Source of the DNA: Membranipora membranacea
Taxonomy: Eukaryota > Bryozoa > Gymnolaemata > Cheilostomatida > Membraniporidae
Reading direction: 5' to 3'
Assembly: GCA_914767715.1 (NCBI GenBank)
Contig: OU612074.1
Span: 2,805,501 to 2,869,500 of the forward strand
DNA: 64,000 nucleotides
Within the stretch, counting starts at the first letter, position 1. Every line of letters begins with the position of its first letter. This document shows, in pieces, positions 35,945-47,180 of the stretch. The notes beneath the pieces were generated by a model. It saw only the letters and a list, made by a program, of their open reading frames with translations. It made no database searches and was not told the origin of the DNA. The position numbers were made by a program, and so were the translations under genes.

Positions 35945-37026
35945 TTGATGCAGAAGCCAGGAACGTCCTTACAGTATCTGGTCAGCGCTCCATGTACATA
36001 GCGGAGAACCCGACGCCATGATAGATATGATACCAGTCTCGGTTACAATGATCACATCGTCTACACCATCGGTGCACCAGGCCCCATAGCTTCTCAGTCA
36101 CCTACACATAGACAATGTGAGATATTATTGAGGCTACAGAAAATTGGGGGATATTGAGGAAATCTGGATAAAACTCAAAATCAAATTGCATACATACATT
36201 TGCTGCTAAAAATGTCGGTGTGCTGTTTTCTAGATATTCAGTGAAGTAAGGCTGTTGAAAATCCTTGACGATATTTTGCAGGCAGTTTTTATGGTTTCAT
36301 GGATCTTGCTGAATACTAAATTGTGAAGAAATTTCTACAAATGAGGATAGACCATGCTCCTAATAAGAAATCTCTCAACAAACCCAACCATTTACAAGGA
36401 AATCATTCACAAACCTGGTGTACAAATATTTATATTTCATCAGAAATCCACAGCTTAATGTCCTGGCAAGCTTTATAGCAAACAGTAGACCAAATTATCT
36501 ATTTCCAAACTTGCAATGGAAGATTACTGCAGAGACTTCTCAGAAGAGGCGTCACTGCACCTACATGCTTCTTTACAGATCTTAGCTTTGTTCCATGCCC
36601 AGAGCAAGCATCAATTATGAAGTTAAATATCTATCATAGCAAAATCACCTCATTTATGACCAAGAACATTCACTCCGTCATACTTCTATTGTTTATACAC
36701 AATTTGACCTTTATCCCTATCCCTAAGGCTGTCATGCTAAGTTCTGCTTGAGGAAAATGTGTCAAAATCATCGACCTAGCTTTACATTTGGTGAACTTAG
36801 TGGTAATAAAATTAGCAAAAATGCCTCATTTTTCGGTAAGCTCACCAACTTTAAGGCAGGGAACACTCGGCCCCAGCTTGCTGACAATACTTGAAGCTTC
36901 ATGATCTAACACCATAGGAGTGGTGAGTATAAAATTTCCGATTTCTCTATGTGTGTAATAGTGTACGTCAGATCCACATAACACAGTAGGGTTCACTTCT
37001 ACCAGAACTTCTACAAAAAGTGTTCC
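35945..37026 (-). pseudogene. Sorbitol dehydrogenase (medium-chain dehydrogenase) pseudogene fragment
   Basis: Two former exons are visible. The upper one (about 37026-36846) reads VLCGSDVHYY and PMVLDHEASSIV; the family has CGSDVHYW and the zinc-site GHEAS, so the Gly before the His has become Asp. It ends at a good donor in phase 1. The lower one (36101-about 35945) continues in phase with the family's GDRVAIEPG block, but the Arg codon is now TGA. A frameshift then moves to CRRCDHCN (structural zinc cysteines), and TRYCKDVPGFCIK appears after a further frame change. Catalytic-zinc and NAD-binding parts are otherwise missing. Two stops and at least two shifts make it non-functional. Confidence 0.75.
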
Positions 37027-37112
37027 CATCATTGGAGGAGACTGTGAACAAATACTTACTTATCATGTGGTATGATGTGTCAATGATGGTCGATAAAGGA
37101 TATGTTTCATGC

Positions 37113-37506
37113 TCATCCATTTTGTGTGAATTGATGATACGTCTTTAGGAAATCTATGGCAAGATTACCTAGGAGAAGGGGAAGTGCTGTCAGTACTAAA
37201 GATAGAAAACCTAGTGATGCTTCGATGATTCCACAGATGCCAAATGGTACAAAAAGATGTTGAGACAAATGTACCAAATGACAGCCAGGGTATATAGCAA
37301 TCACCAGAATAAACTGCAGTGTCACAGAAGATATACATCAAGGATACACTACTGCCAGTATAACCCTGTGTTATGTATGACATTGCAACAAAAGCAACTT
37401 CACAATTCAATCCAAAACCAAAAGAGGAAAGATAGAATGTGAAACAGATGAAGATACCACAGGATGTGACTGCAGAACAGACGGATATATATAATAATAT
37501 AGACAA
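37113..37506 (-). pseudogene. Hydrophobic multi-segment reading frames, possibly a decayed membrane protein
   Basis: Two overlapping minus-strand frames (37506-37165 and 37325-37113) together give four hydrophobic stretches separated by Cys-rich turns, such as GIFICFTFYLSSFGFG and SLGFLSLVLTALPLLLG. A single frameshift near 37300 would be needed to join them into a tetraspan-like layout. I do not recognise the family, and AT-rich DNA can produce such frames by chance. Confidence 0.25.
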
Positions 37507-39353
37507 TATAGAAGGGAACCTTTGGAATGACAGCTAAACACGTCAGCAAACAAAGATTGGTAATTAGAAATTGACAGCTATAAAAAGGGCAAGATTCAGA
37601 ACATTCGGCAGCACTATATAATTACCATAGAGACACTGATAACTATACTCATGCAAGAGCTTCATTTGATGCAAAATCTCAACAGACAACTTTTACAGCC
37701 CCACAATTTCCTGTTGAAGGGACAATTGAACAACGTTATCTTAGGTATGTGAAAGGAGCAGTCTGTGATAAAACATCTTATTCAACACTTTGAGCAGGGG
37801 GTCCCAAATTACCAGCTTTGATTGATCCAGGAAGTCCCAAACTCCTTTATTGGCCAAACATATATGATAGGGGTTGTCTTTTCATTGACATCAAACAGAT
37901 AACTTCTGTAATTTGTGATCTTAGCATTTCTCAATCTAATTTACTTGCAGCAGGGAATTAGCCCAAACTTCCCGTGTGCAGCAATATGCCAACATATGAC
38001 AGGATATCGCATCATCACATATATTCATAGTGAGGAAACCCAGTCAGGCCTAAACAATATTTGAGTAAAGTTAAGCTATAGCAGTCGTAGGCGTCGATCA
38101 TGTGAACATTGTAACTGTATATATTAATTATTATGCTATAGAAAAACAGGCCTAGGAGAGAGTTTGTTTTGCTAGATAAGCACTGGCTCTGTAGAACAAC
38201 GTTATCAACCTGGATCTACATTAATTCGTCAACTAGCTATTGGGAGATAAAGGTAACAGTTAGCAGACATTGTACCATGGCTTCTGCAAGATTTATCGAG
38301 CTGGGTATGAGAAAGGGATACTGGCAGGGCTGATAAAACTACCAGAAAGGATATCGCCTCTGAGAGATGCTAACATGTTTATAGGATGAGAGTTGTTGCT
38401 CACCTGTAGTGAAATGTGAGTAATATGGGGAAACGGTCATAATCTTCATGAGAATTAGTTAAAATGATGACAGAGGCAACGAAGATAAAACTAGCCAACC
38501 TTACCAAGCAAGCATAATCCAGGAGATGTTGCCTACAGGTACCAATATTTGTCAGGTTTGATGTGGTGAATACAGAATACAGTCCTTTCTAGGGTGTACA
38601 GTATTTTTCTGTCATAATAAGAACTTCTTCACATCATCACGAGACAAACTAAAGAGTAAAACAACAATAGATAGATAACAAGATACCTGTAGAAAATACT
38701 ATGGGTTGACAATCTCCCTGCATACATACTACAGCATAAATTGATTTTTTGTGTTGATTCAGGTTGTTTAGTTACAAGTCATCATCATCACATGCCTTCT
38801 GTAGTTTAGTTCAATGACTGGACTTGCACCATCTATATAGTCTATGGCCTCTGAAAAAGAAACTGATCATCATCATTGATTATCTTGTAGTAATGTAATG
38901 TGTAATGGTTATTTATCATCTCATATCCCAGCATTGACAACCAATCATCCCATCAAACAAAGCTTGTTAAGACCATAATCTAGCTAGCACAGAGTCAGTC
39001 AGCAAGTTAGAGCAATTAACTCTATTTAAGACCATCTCATCAAAGGGCATCATCTCTTCTCCCTCATTTCAATTTTTTTCACACCTGACAAAGAAATGAA
39101 ATAAATGGAGCAAGGATGATTTGTTATGATTGTCATGATTGGACCATAATTTATCTATATGTTAACCATTCAATGATTAGATATAATCTTTACCACTATC
39201 CAATCAAATTGGGAAGGGGGGGCGTGCCTAAGACTTAGTTTCACTTTCAGCCACACTGCCCAATTTTAGACCAGTACAAGTACCAATTCTTACAGAAACC
39301 ATCTTCCCTTTGCCTCAGACCAATCAATACTGGACCAAAGCAACTGCAATAAG
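37507..39353. other. Non-coding stretch upstream of NUBP2
   Basis: No gene recognised. The last few hundred bases before 39354 presumably hold the NUBP2 promoter and leader; no TATA box is obvious. Confidence 0.5.
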
Positions 39354-40139
39354 ATGGAATCTTCTACTGGCAATCTCTCAAGAGTCAAACATATCATTTT
39401 AGTGCTGTCTGGAAAAGGAGGTGTTGGCAAAAGTACTGTTACTGTTCAGCTTGCAAATGCCCTGAAACAGGCAGGAAAGAGAGTTGGGATCTTAGATATT
39501 GATCTCTGTGGACCTAGCATTCCTGTATTGCTCAATCTAGATGGTCAGGAGATTCACCAGTGCCCTGATGGATGGGTACCTGTGTACACTGGCCCTGACC
39601 AAACTCTAGGAGTGATGTCAATAGCTTTCCTTCTCAACAAGAACACTGATCCAATTGTGTGGAGAGGACCAAAGAAAAATGCCATGATTAAGCAGTTTTT
39701 GACAGATGTGTATTGGCAGGATTTAGATTATTTAATTATTGATACCCCACCTGGCACAAGTGATGAACACATCGCAGTTGTAGAACATGTCCAGGAGTGG
39801 AACCCTGACGGTGCTATCCTCGTCACCACCCCGCAAGGTGTGGCCATCGGAGATGTAAGGCGCGAGATCTCTTTCTGTCGGAAAACTGGTGTAAAAATAC
39901 TGGGTATCATAGAGAACATGTCCGGATTTGTTTGCCCGACCTGCTCAGAGTGCACGAATATATTTTCGAGTGGTGGAGGCGAAGCTCTTGCCAAACATGC
40001 TAACATTGACTTTCTTGGCCGAGTGCCGATCGATCCCAAAGTTCACCCAGTCAAAGGACAGAGTATGTTAGAATCGCTGGCAAACAGCTCTACTACTGAG
40101 GTTTTCCAACAAGTACTGATCAAAGCCAATCTAACATAA
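39354..40139 (+). CDS. NUBP2: Cytosolic Fe-S cluster assembly factor NUBP2 (Cfd1)
   Basis: The 261-aa Mrp/NBP35-type P-loop ATPase scaffolds [4Fe-4S] clusters with NUBP1 in the cytosolic iron-sulfur assembly pathway. The deviant Walker [10 protein letters not shown] is at residues 20-28, switch I-like [10 protein letters not shown] at 48-57, Walker B-like [13 protein letters not shown] at 127-139, and the cluster-binding cysteines in VCPTCSEC at 194, 197 and 200. It lacks the N-terminal ferredoxin-like Cys motif of NUBP1, which identifies NUBP2. Length matches the family (about 270 aa). The whole coding region is one exon, while other genes here have introns, so it may be an intron-less native gene or a retrocopy that stayed functional. 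No poly(A) tract is evident downstream. Confidence 0.96.
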   Translation: MESSTGNLSRVKHIILVLSGKGGVGKSTVTVQLANALKQAGKRVGILDIDLCGPSIPVLLNLDGQEIHQCPDGWVPVYTGPDQTLGVMSIAFLLNKNTDPIVWRGPKKNAMIKQFLTDVYWQDLDYLIIDTPPGTSDEHIAVVEHVQEWNPDGAILVTTPQGVAIGDVRREISFCRKTGVKILGIIENMSGFVCPTCSECTNIFSSGGGEALAKHANIDFLGRVPIDPKVHPVKGQSMLESLANSSTTEVFQQVLIKANLT

Positions 40140-41963
40140 GGTAGGCCGCAGTTACATATATTGTAATGTATATAAGCCTAATAAGAATGGCCCGGCACAC
40201 AATATTGCATCACTATAACCTGATGCTGAAGGCTAGCCCATGCTCCCATTTTACTTGCTAACCCTTGGAATTTGTATTAGTTGAAGCTAGAATTAATTTG
40301 TAGCTGTGTGGTTTTGAAAGTTTCTGCGTTCAAGGCCAACCCTCACCAGAGTTCACAGGCTGATGTACTGTATGTTGTATAATTCACACTGTTCTACATA
40401 TATGCTAGGCTCCGATAAGCCCTCATAAATTAAACTATCTATCTGTTGACCTCCCATGTATTTAAATAATGTGGGTGCTTGTGTAGCTGCTTCCTGAATA
40501 CAGGCTATAGACTTATATGTCTTCTATTTTAAATATAGCCGCAGCCCCATTCTGCTAATATTCCTGACTTGAGGGAAAATATTGGGTCGTCCATCTGCGA
40601 GAAATGTAGGTCTACCATAAAACAACTTAACAGGATAGCACCAAGACTAATTTTCATATATGTTTCGCTGATATTACTCACAGGATGTTGTTTGTAACTA
40701 CTACCTTTACTCAATATAACAACTGCAAAAAAAAACCATAACTATTATACATAGACATACTTTTAATAGTTTCAAGTTCGGAGGCTCTGTGGTTACATAT
40801 ATTAGTTACGTTTTTTGTTTAGGGCGTTAGTGTCCCTGATATGTTGAAAAGTTTCACCTGTTGCAGATTTACTCATAATTTTGTTCTCAACTTTTATTTT
40901 AGGGCCTTCAGATGACTAATGCTCTACTGCACGGTGAAGACCATCAATGGAAAGCTACTAACAGCTCAGTTTCTCTTCAACTCTACACTTCAGCTTCTTC
41001 AGACTTAGCCCTCATTCTCTCTCACTCACTCACTGACATTCTGGGCTCATGACGCATAGCTGGTAGTATAAATACTTCAGCTGCTTGTGAGAAAGAAAAT
41101 GAGTCATCTCTGAGTTTAGCGATCCAAAGTTTTGATCGGCCGTATGGTACAACATGCCTATTAATGACCATTTTTTGCATTGGAGGCCATTAAATTATTG
41201 GCCTCTTATGCTTCCTTGGAGTTATGACCCCTTTTTACAAGGGAGGATAACTGATGTAAAGCCGGTATGGCTTTTTTCCCCAACTCTTATCTGGTTATAA
41301 AAGTTCATTACCGTTATGAATGACCTATTAATCTTTTCCAGGTGGCCATGGCTATGCCCAATGTATATTTCCTTAATGCACCTGTGTGAAAATAAGAAAA
41401 TGGTGCCTTTGTTGACATTGATTTCAGTTGAGCATCAGAAGTATTTAGGTATAGCATTCATCACATATAAATATTTTTGAAAGATACTGATAAAAACAAC
41501 TAGTTTGAACCTGAAACACACACATTATATGATACCATCACAGTATCAGATAGGCTCAAGCTGTCTGATATTTGGTTTTGTCTGTTTTTCTAATGATATA
41601 TGTTAGTTTATCTCAGCGACCACTTGACCAGCTTTATTAGTCTCAACACCTGCTTCTTGCTATCCAAGCTGATGTTCTCCCCTCGTGGAAAACATTGAAT
41701 CATGACAATTACAACACTTACTGACACTTGACCCCCAAATAATATGGAAACCCAAAACTGCTTCCATACAGCTTCTGAATAATCTTTTACTGCATCGAGG
41801 GGTCATAGATGGATTTGAACTACATAATTTTATTGAACCTGACAGAATAAAAACTCAGTAATTGAACCTCGTGTAATGACAGATAGGCTATAGTTAAAAA
41901 AATTCCATTCTTTAATGATATACTAGTGTCATTTTTTAGCTATGATGTTGTCAGTTAGTTTGT
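40140..41963. other. Non-coding region between NUBP2 and the transporter (convergent 3' flanks)
   Basis: The two genes are convergent. The interval should hold both 3' UTRs and shows no other convincing gene. An open minus-strand frame at 40529-40714 has no recognisable feature. Confidence 0.5.
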
Positions 41964-44026
41964 CTAGCAGTCCAAGTGTTCAGAATAGTTAGTCTCGTTT
42001 CCCTCTGCTTGTTGACTAGGCTGAGGATTTTCTGCTGGATTGCTCATGTTGACAATTGAGATATCCTGTTTATCAGCCATCTCTTCAGTTGTCATCATAG
42101 AAGGGATCATAATGAGGGAGACTAAGGTGTGTATCGCACCAAGCCTGTCCATCATTAGCTGTGAAATACCCTCATTTTGCAATGAGGTCCACAGTTCCTT
42201 TTTGATCAGTGCAGCCAAAATTAACATAAGACCTCCAACTAGTATAGTAACCCCGAGAAAGTAAAGCCCGGAGCTGCTTCCGTACAACTTCTGAATATAA
42301 CCTCCAGCTACAGGGAATATAAAGGAGCCTATCCCAGCCACAGCCTCACCCAGTCCATAGGAATACTCGATAGCATCCACATGGTACAGATGTATACTCA
42401 GACCACCTTTAATAGCTAGAACACCACCATGTGTAAACCCCAGAACCCCGCAGCCTACGTAATAAACTTCAGTGAACGAAAACGCGGCTATCAAACAGCA
42501 ACCTAAACCAGTAACCATGTTGAAAATGATTTGGAAGATATAACAATTCAGTTTTGCTTTGAGTAATACAAGGATCATACCTAGACCACTTACTAGTGCA
42601 CCAAACCCATATACGCTGTACGAGATGACAGCAGTCTGCAGGCTATTTGAGTTATTGGAAATGTGAGTGAATAGTAAAATCATAATACTAAGCTGTGCAC
42701 CGTATGAGAGAAATGAATTGAGCAGAAAAAAGGGAGTGATATATCGTCTAAATGCAGCGACATAAGATTTGAACAGCGATTTAGGAGACTTTGGTTTCTC
42801 TCGCGGTATCTGCTCAATAAAGAGAATTGGTGCTAAAATATTCAAAGCGAAAAGTGGTGAGATGTAGAGTATGGTGTATTTGTATCCAAACTTAGTCAGC
42901 ATTGATGAGATGACAGGGGGGAACATGACTCCAGCTACTGCAGAGCCAACAGATATAGAAGCAAAGGCAGCAACTCTGCGCTTGTCAAAATAGTGTCGTA
43001 CTATTCCTAGTGTGCTAGTAACGCTCATGCTCATCCCCAAACCTGAAAAATTAACACAGAAAGGAAAATAAAAGATGGCTTTGCCGCAAAAATAGTCTTG
43101 AGTGCCATGCTTCATTCTCAAGTGACAATCTCAGAATGCGATTGGCCATGGCAGGGACATAGATAGACTGTGATTTTCAACGATCACATTAAATGTGAAG
43201 CATTATTGAGCTTGTAGTTAAGATTTTCACACAGGGGACTTGATGATATTTTTGAGAATGAAAATGACAAGTAAGGCAGCACTATTGGTCTTCTAAGCAC
43301 TCTGAGACTCATCTGAAAGCCAAATTTCAAGACATTATTATTTAAACAGAGAAAATGTAACTGGTAACCTGAAGTTATGTGCTCACTACAAGTGTTGTGC
43401 TCTTCCAACTTGAATACTCACATGTCACTACACTATAGGATAGCACAAGATGCCAGATCTTTGTTGCAAAAGCAGAGGGGATAATTCCTATAAGAGTAAG
43501 TGATGTACCAAGGATGGCAGTGCACCTCACTCCAATCACTTTCATCAGTATTGTATTAAACGGTACTGCAAGGAAACATACAGGTTCTAAAACTAACATT
43601 GCCATGAAAGAAATATGTCGGGTGGCTAACCAGTGGCCCCGCAAAGCAGAAACAGTTTTGTGATTGCAACTAGTCAGTGCTCTTATTCATGATGAAAAAA
43701 GCTGTACCCCGAATGAGAATGTAGCTATCAATCACGGCACTCGGAAGAGAAATGAGGTGTATTCAAAGTGTGACAATGTGAGGAGATATTTGACCTTGAC
43801 ATTCACTTAAAACAAACATACCTGAGAACAAGAACACCCCAAGAAGTGTCGATCCTATCAAGTTTGTTTGAGCTTGCTCTACTCCGAAATGTTTAGGGTA
43901 CTCGCCAGCTAGCACTCCCAGTGTTGTGAGACCAAAGCTTATCCCTGAGAATCGGCTGACAGCTATGGTGACCATAATTACCCAAGAATATGGTCCATCT
44001 TTCCTCCAAAACTCAGCAGCCACCAT
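41964..44026 (-). CDS. MFS transporter of the monocarboxylate (SLC16-like) group
   Basis: Three coding exons, 44026-43822, 43625-43422 and 43042-41964, join in phase (1488 nt, 495 aa). The exon 1 acceptor TTTTACAG at 44053 indicates an upstream non-coding exon. The protein begins with WRKDGPYSWVIMVTIAVSRF, like the D-G-W/Y-W-V motif before TM1 of SLC16 members, and shows about twelve hydrophobic segments with a central loop near KPKSPKSLFKS. A conserved FDKRRVAAFASI block after TM4 corresponds to the family's YF.KRR.LA motif. The Ser/Asn/Gln-rich C-terminal tail is probably cytosolic. The substrate cannot be told from sequence; related carriers move monocarboxylates, amino acids or thyroid hormones across the plasma membrane. 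Confidence 0.88.
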
Positions 44027-44052
44027 GATGTTGGTCGGAAACCTTGTTATAT

Positions 44053-46660
44053 CTGTAAAATGGCGTTTTTGGTTTCATAAATGTAACCAGATTGGCATTT
44101 GATTATTTATTTATTTTTAGAGGTTTTCTTAGAAGTGTACAGACAACAAAAATAATTCTATTATAGGTAACTTGTTGACCTCTATTACTGGTCCTGATGA
44201 GATATTGCTAGGTAACCATTCCCTTTCAATCAAAGATCAGGTGCCTAGCATTTCCAATTAATTGATGATTTGTAATTAATGCATTTTTGCCACGTCATGT
44301 TAACTGTCAATTGAGTTTGTGGAATAGAGAAAAATAGAAGCATAAAAACAGCTCGCTCTTTCCCTTATTTCCATCTCACCATCATACGATTCAACTCACA
44401 AGCACTCTTCCACATTAGTTATAAGATCTTAGAACACAACTTGACATAAAATACAATACTTGAAGAGCACATCGGCACTAAAGTAACGCCCCACAGCTAT
44501 CCAGATACACACTAGTGTCCCTAGAGCAACCTCGGTGCCACCGAGAAAGTATTCCAAGTTTTCGAGATAAATGAAGCCAAATATTCTCTATCAGACTTTT
44601 GATGTGACCTATCAGCCTTATAACTATATAATCAAAGGGTTATATTGAATAATATATCAATCAACTATCTCCAGAAATTCTTCTAGCTACGCAAAAGATG
44701 AGAGAGGGGGGGGGATAGGGTACCTCTTTTGTGTTCATTTCCATGGGCTTGTTGGCTATATTAGGTACACTATTATTATTTGATGATGCTAAGTCATTTT
44801 CCTTAGACAGGTATCACTTATATTCATTTTTTCCACTTACAAATAGAAGCTACAGGTCAGGGACCACTGGGAAAATTTCATTAGCCTGATACCTGTTTCC
44901 ACCTGATGTCGAGACAAAGGTTGATTGACATATGATTTGCATCTAAAGAATTTATAACTTCTCATAGCATATGATGAGAGGTGATTTCAGTTATGGACAA
45001 TGCAATGAGAGTCATCATCAATCTTTACCAAAATGAAAATAAACCAATCATATGTACCTAGTCAGTAAGTAACCCACTCTGCAGTGAAATCTGATGGGTA
45101 GAGTTACTCTATTAATAACCTGTCTTTGACCTAACTCACAGGAAACTCCAACCAATTGCATCCTGGGATATTTGCCATCACGACCATACTTGTCTATCGG
45201 GCTTGTGATAAGTATCCCAGGACGCAATTTATTGCTGTTTAAAAATGTATCCCCTATCAATGGTATTTCTTAGCACACAATGAGAGGTCATTTCAGTTTT
45301 GGCCTTCGAAATGAGAGCCAGTGTCAATCTTTGCCAAAATCAAGGGAAGGCTGAAGCATACATAAGTATCTAGCCCGCAGTGAGAAACTTTATTCCTCTA
45401 ATAGATCAAGCTGCTTTCATTACTTATTGTCTTTGACCAAAACTTAGTTGAAATTCCTTAAAGTTGCATGCTGGAATACTCATCATTACGCACTGTCAAA
45501 AACTTGCAACTTCTCAAAATTTCTCAAAATTGCTATTAATAAGTGAAGTGTTACGAGTTTAAAACAAGGGTATTTCTAGGGTAAAACAACATGCTGAATC
45601 CAAAACTGAGAGTGTACCAAGTTGTAGAAATCCTGTCAGCGGCAGCATAACCACAATTTTTCTCACAATCTCCTCAAGAACAAGACAAATAGCAGCGTAG
45701 TAGTAAGACTGCTCAAAAAGTGATGGCATGAGACAAATTTAATGTTAGAAAAAAGTGTTTACCCAGTTAAAGAGGTCAGCGGCAGCACTACTGCATATCG
45801 AAAATATTCACACTATCGATTGTGATTAGTGGGAAGACTTTGATGCAGTTGGTAGTAGTCAAGACGATAGTCCTGGGATCAACATAGTATATGCTTAATC
45901 ATTGCATGAGGTGGTTGGTCTGAGACAGCGCTACCGCATATCCCCATATCATGTCATTAGCATGCAAATAAAGATGCGAAGCTGACATATCTAAGTTGAA
46001 AAAATGTGATTTTATCAATCAGTTTGCGTTGCAAAGCCACATTCAAATCTCTTGTCAGTGACAGAACTTATTTATGTTCCCACAAAAAATGACACCGAAG
46101 CTCTCAGATAGTCAGTATTTGTGATCCATCTTTAGAAGTGATTTATTTCTTATTTCTTTCTTTATTTATTACTCTGACGGTTGAGTTTCGTTCCGAAAAG
46201 TGAGGCACTCATTTAACTCTTTGCTCATGTGTTATGTAGAAAGATTTCCAGCTGTAAAATGACATACGAGGCAATTGAAACATCAAAAATGTTGTTTGAA
46301 ATTACCCCAAGACAGTGGTCTTCAGACCATACAATGTCATACTAGTCTCACAAGAAGTTTGACATAATTCAACTGATATTTTCAATTCGTGCTGGTCTAA
46401 TACGAGCAGACCTCTGCAAGTTTCCTTGGTGCATCAATTGTCATGTCAACAAAATCCCACAATGCAATATCAAACTGGAATTCCCTGAAGATCAGAATGT
46501 TTTGCATGAGTTAGTTCATTAGTAGGAGTTATGCCCCACACATATAATGCAAAAACAAAATGACCATTACAACTGGCTACACCGGGTAAATTTTGCAGAA
46601 CATACACCAATGAAGTAAAAAATGTGATCAGTATCCTGCCGTCAAATATTGTCCGTGCCA
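44053..46660. other. Non-coding stretch with an old tandem duplication
   Basis: No gene is seen. A diverged tandem duplication of about 300 bp is visible: about 44960-45250 and 45270-45490 share, in order, ATGAGAGGT.ATTTCAGTT, AATCTTT.CCAAAAT, a CTGCAGTGA/CGCAGTGAG block, TGTCTTTGACC and a GCAT.CTGG.ATA block. A poly-G run occurs at about 44705. Confidence 0.5.
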
Positions 46661-46674
46661 TAACAACTTATGCA

Positions 46675-46870
46675 TAGCCATAGCTGTGGCAACTCGAGAA
46701 AAATCGGGTCAACTCAACTCGACGACACTACCAACTCAACTCAAATCAAATCAGCCCATTTATTTCAGATAGCAACTCAAATCAAACTCAATTCAACAGG
46801 AACGCAACTCAAATCACGAATCATACGATTCCGAGTTACAACTCTTGATCAACTCATTGTGCCGAATGAA
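46675..46870. repeat. AACTCAA-rich degenerate repeat, possible hAT subterminal region
   Basis: About 200 bp filled with irregular copies of CAACTCAAATCAA and CAACTCGA, beginning GCTGTGGCAACTCGAG. It lies about 300 bp beyond the stop codon of the hAT transposase gene. Such motif-dense ends are common as transposase-binding subterminal repeats of hAT elements. The matching other end was not found beyond 52712. Confidence 0.4.
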
Positions 46871-47180
46871 GGTATTTTTTGACTAACAACTACTAATTAT
46901 CATAGTACTGTATTAAGTCTGATAACAGCGCTGTCTGTCGACTAATTCAGAAATGCAAAATTTCATTGCTTTAAGTTATCATAGCTAGCAATCGTAGTAG
47001 CGTTGATCTCATTGTGTTGATTATTGACTTTGCATCTCTTATTAAATAACAAACTGCGATAAAACAAACTGGTTATGAAAGTTTATTAAAATTTTACTAT
47101 CATCAACACCTGAAGGTAAAATAAAAGTTAACTTAGATTCAATTACAAGTCAAATAGCCATTTAACCTTCCAACACAAGT

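Noticed and set aside
37257-37442. Plus-strand frame of 61 codons, basic and Gln-rich
   Set aside because: Short, low-complexity and antisense to the hydrophobic frames; no supporting feature.
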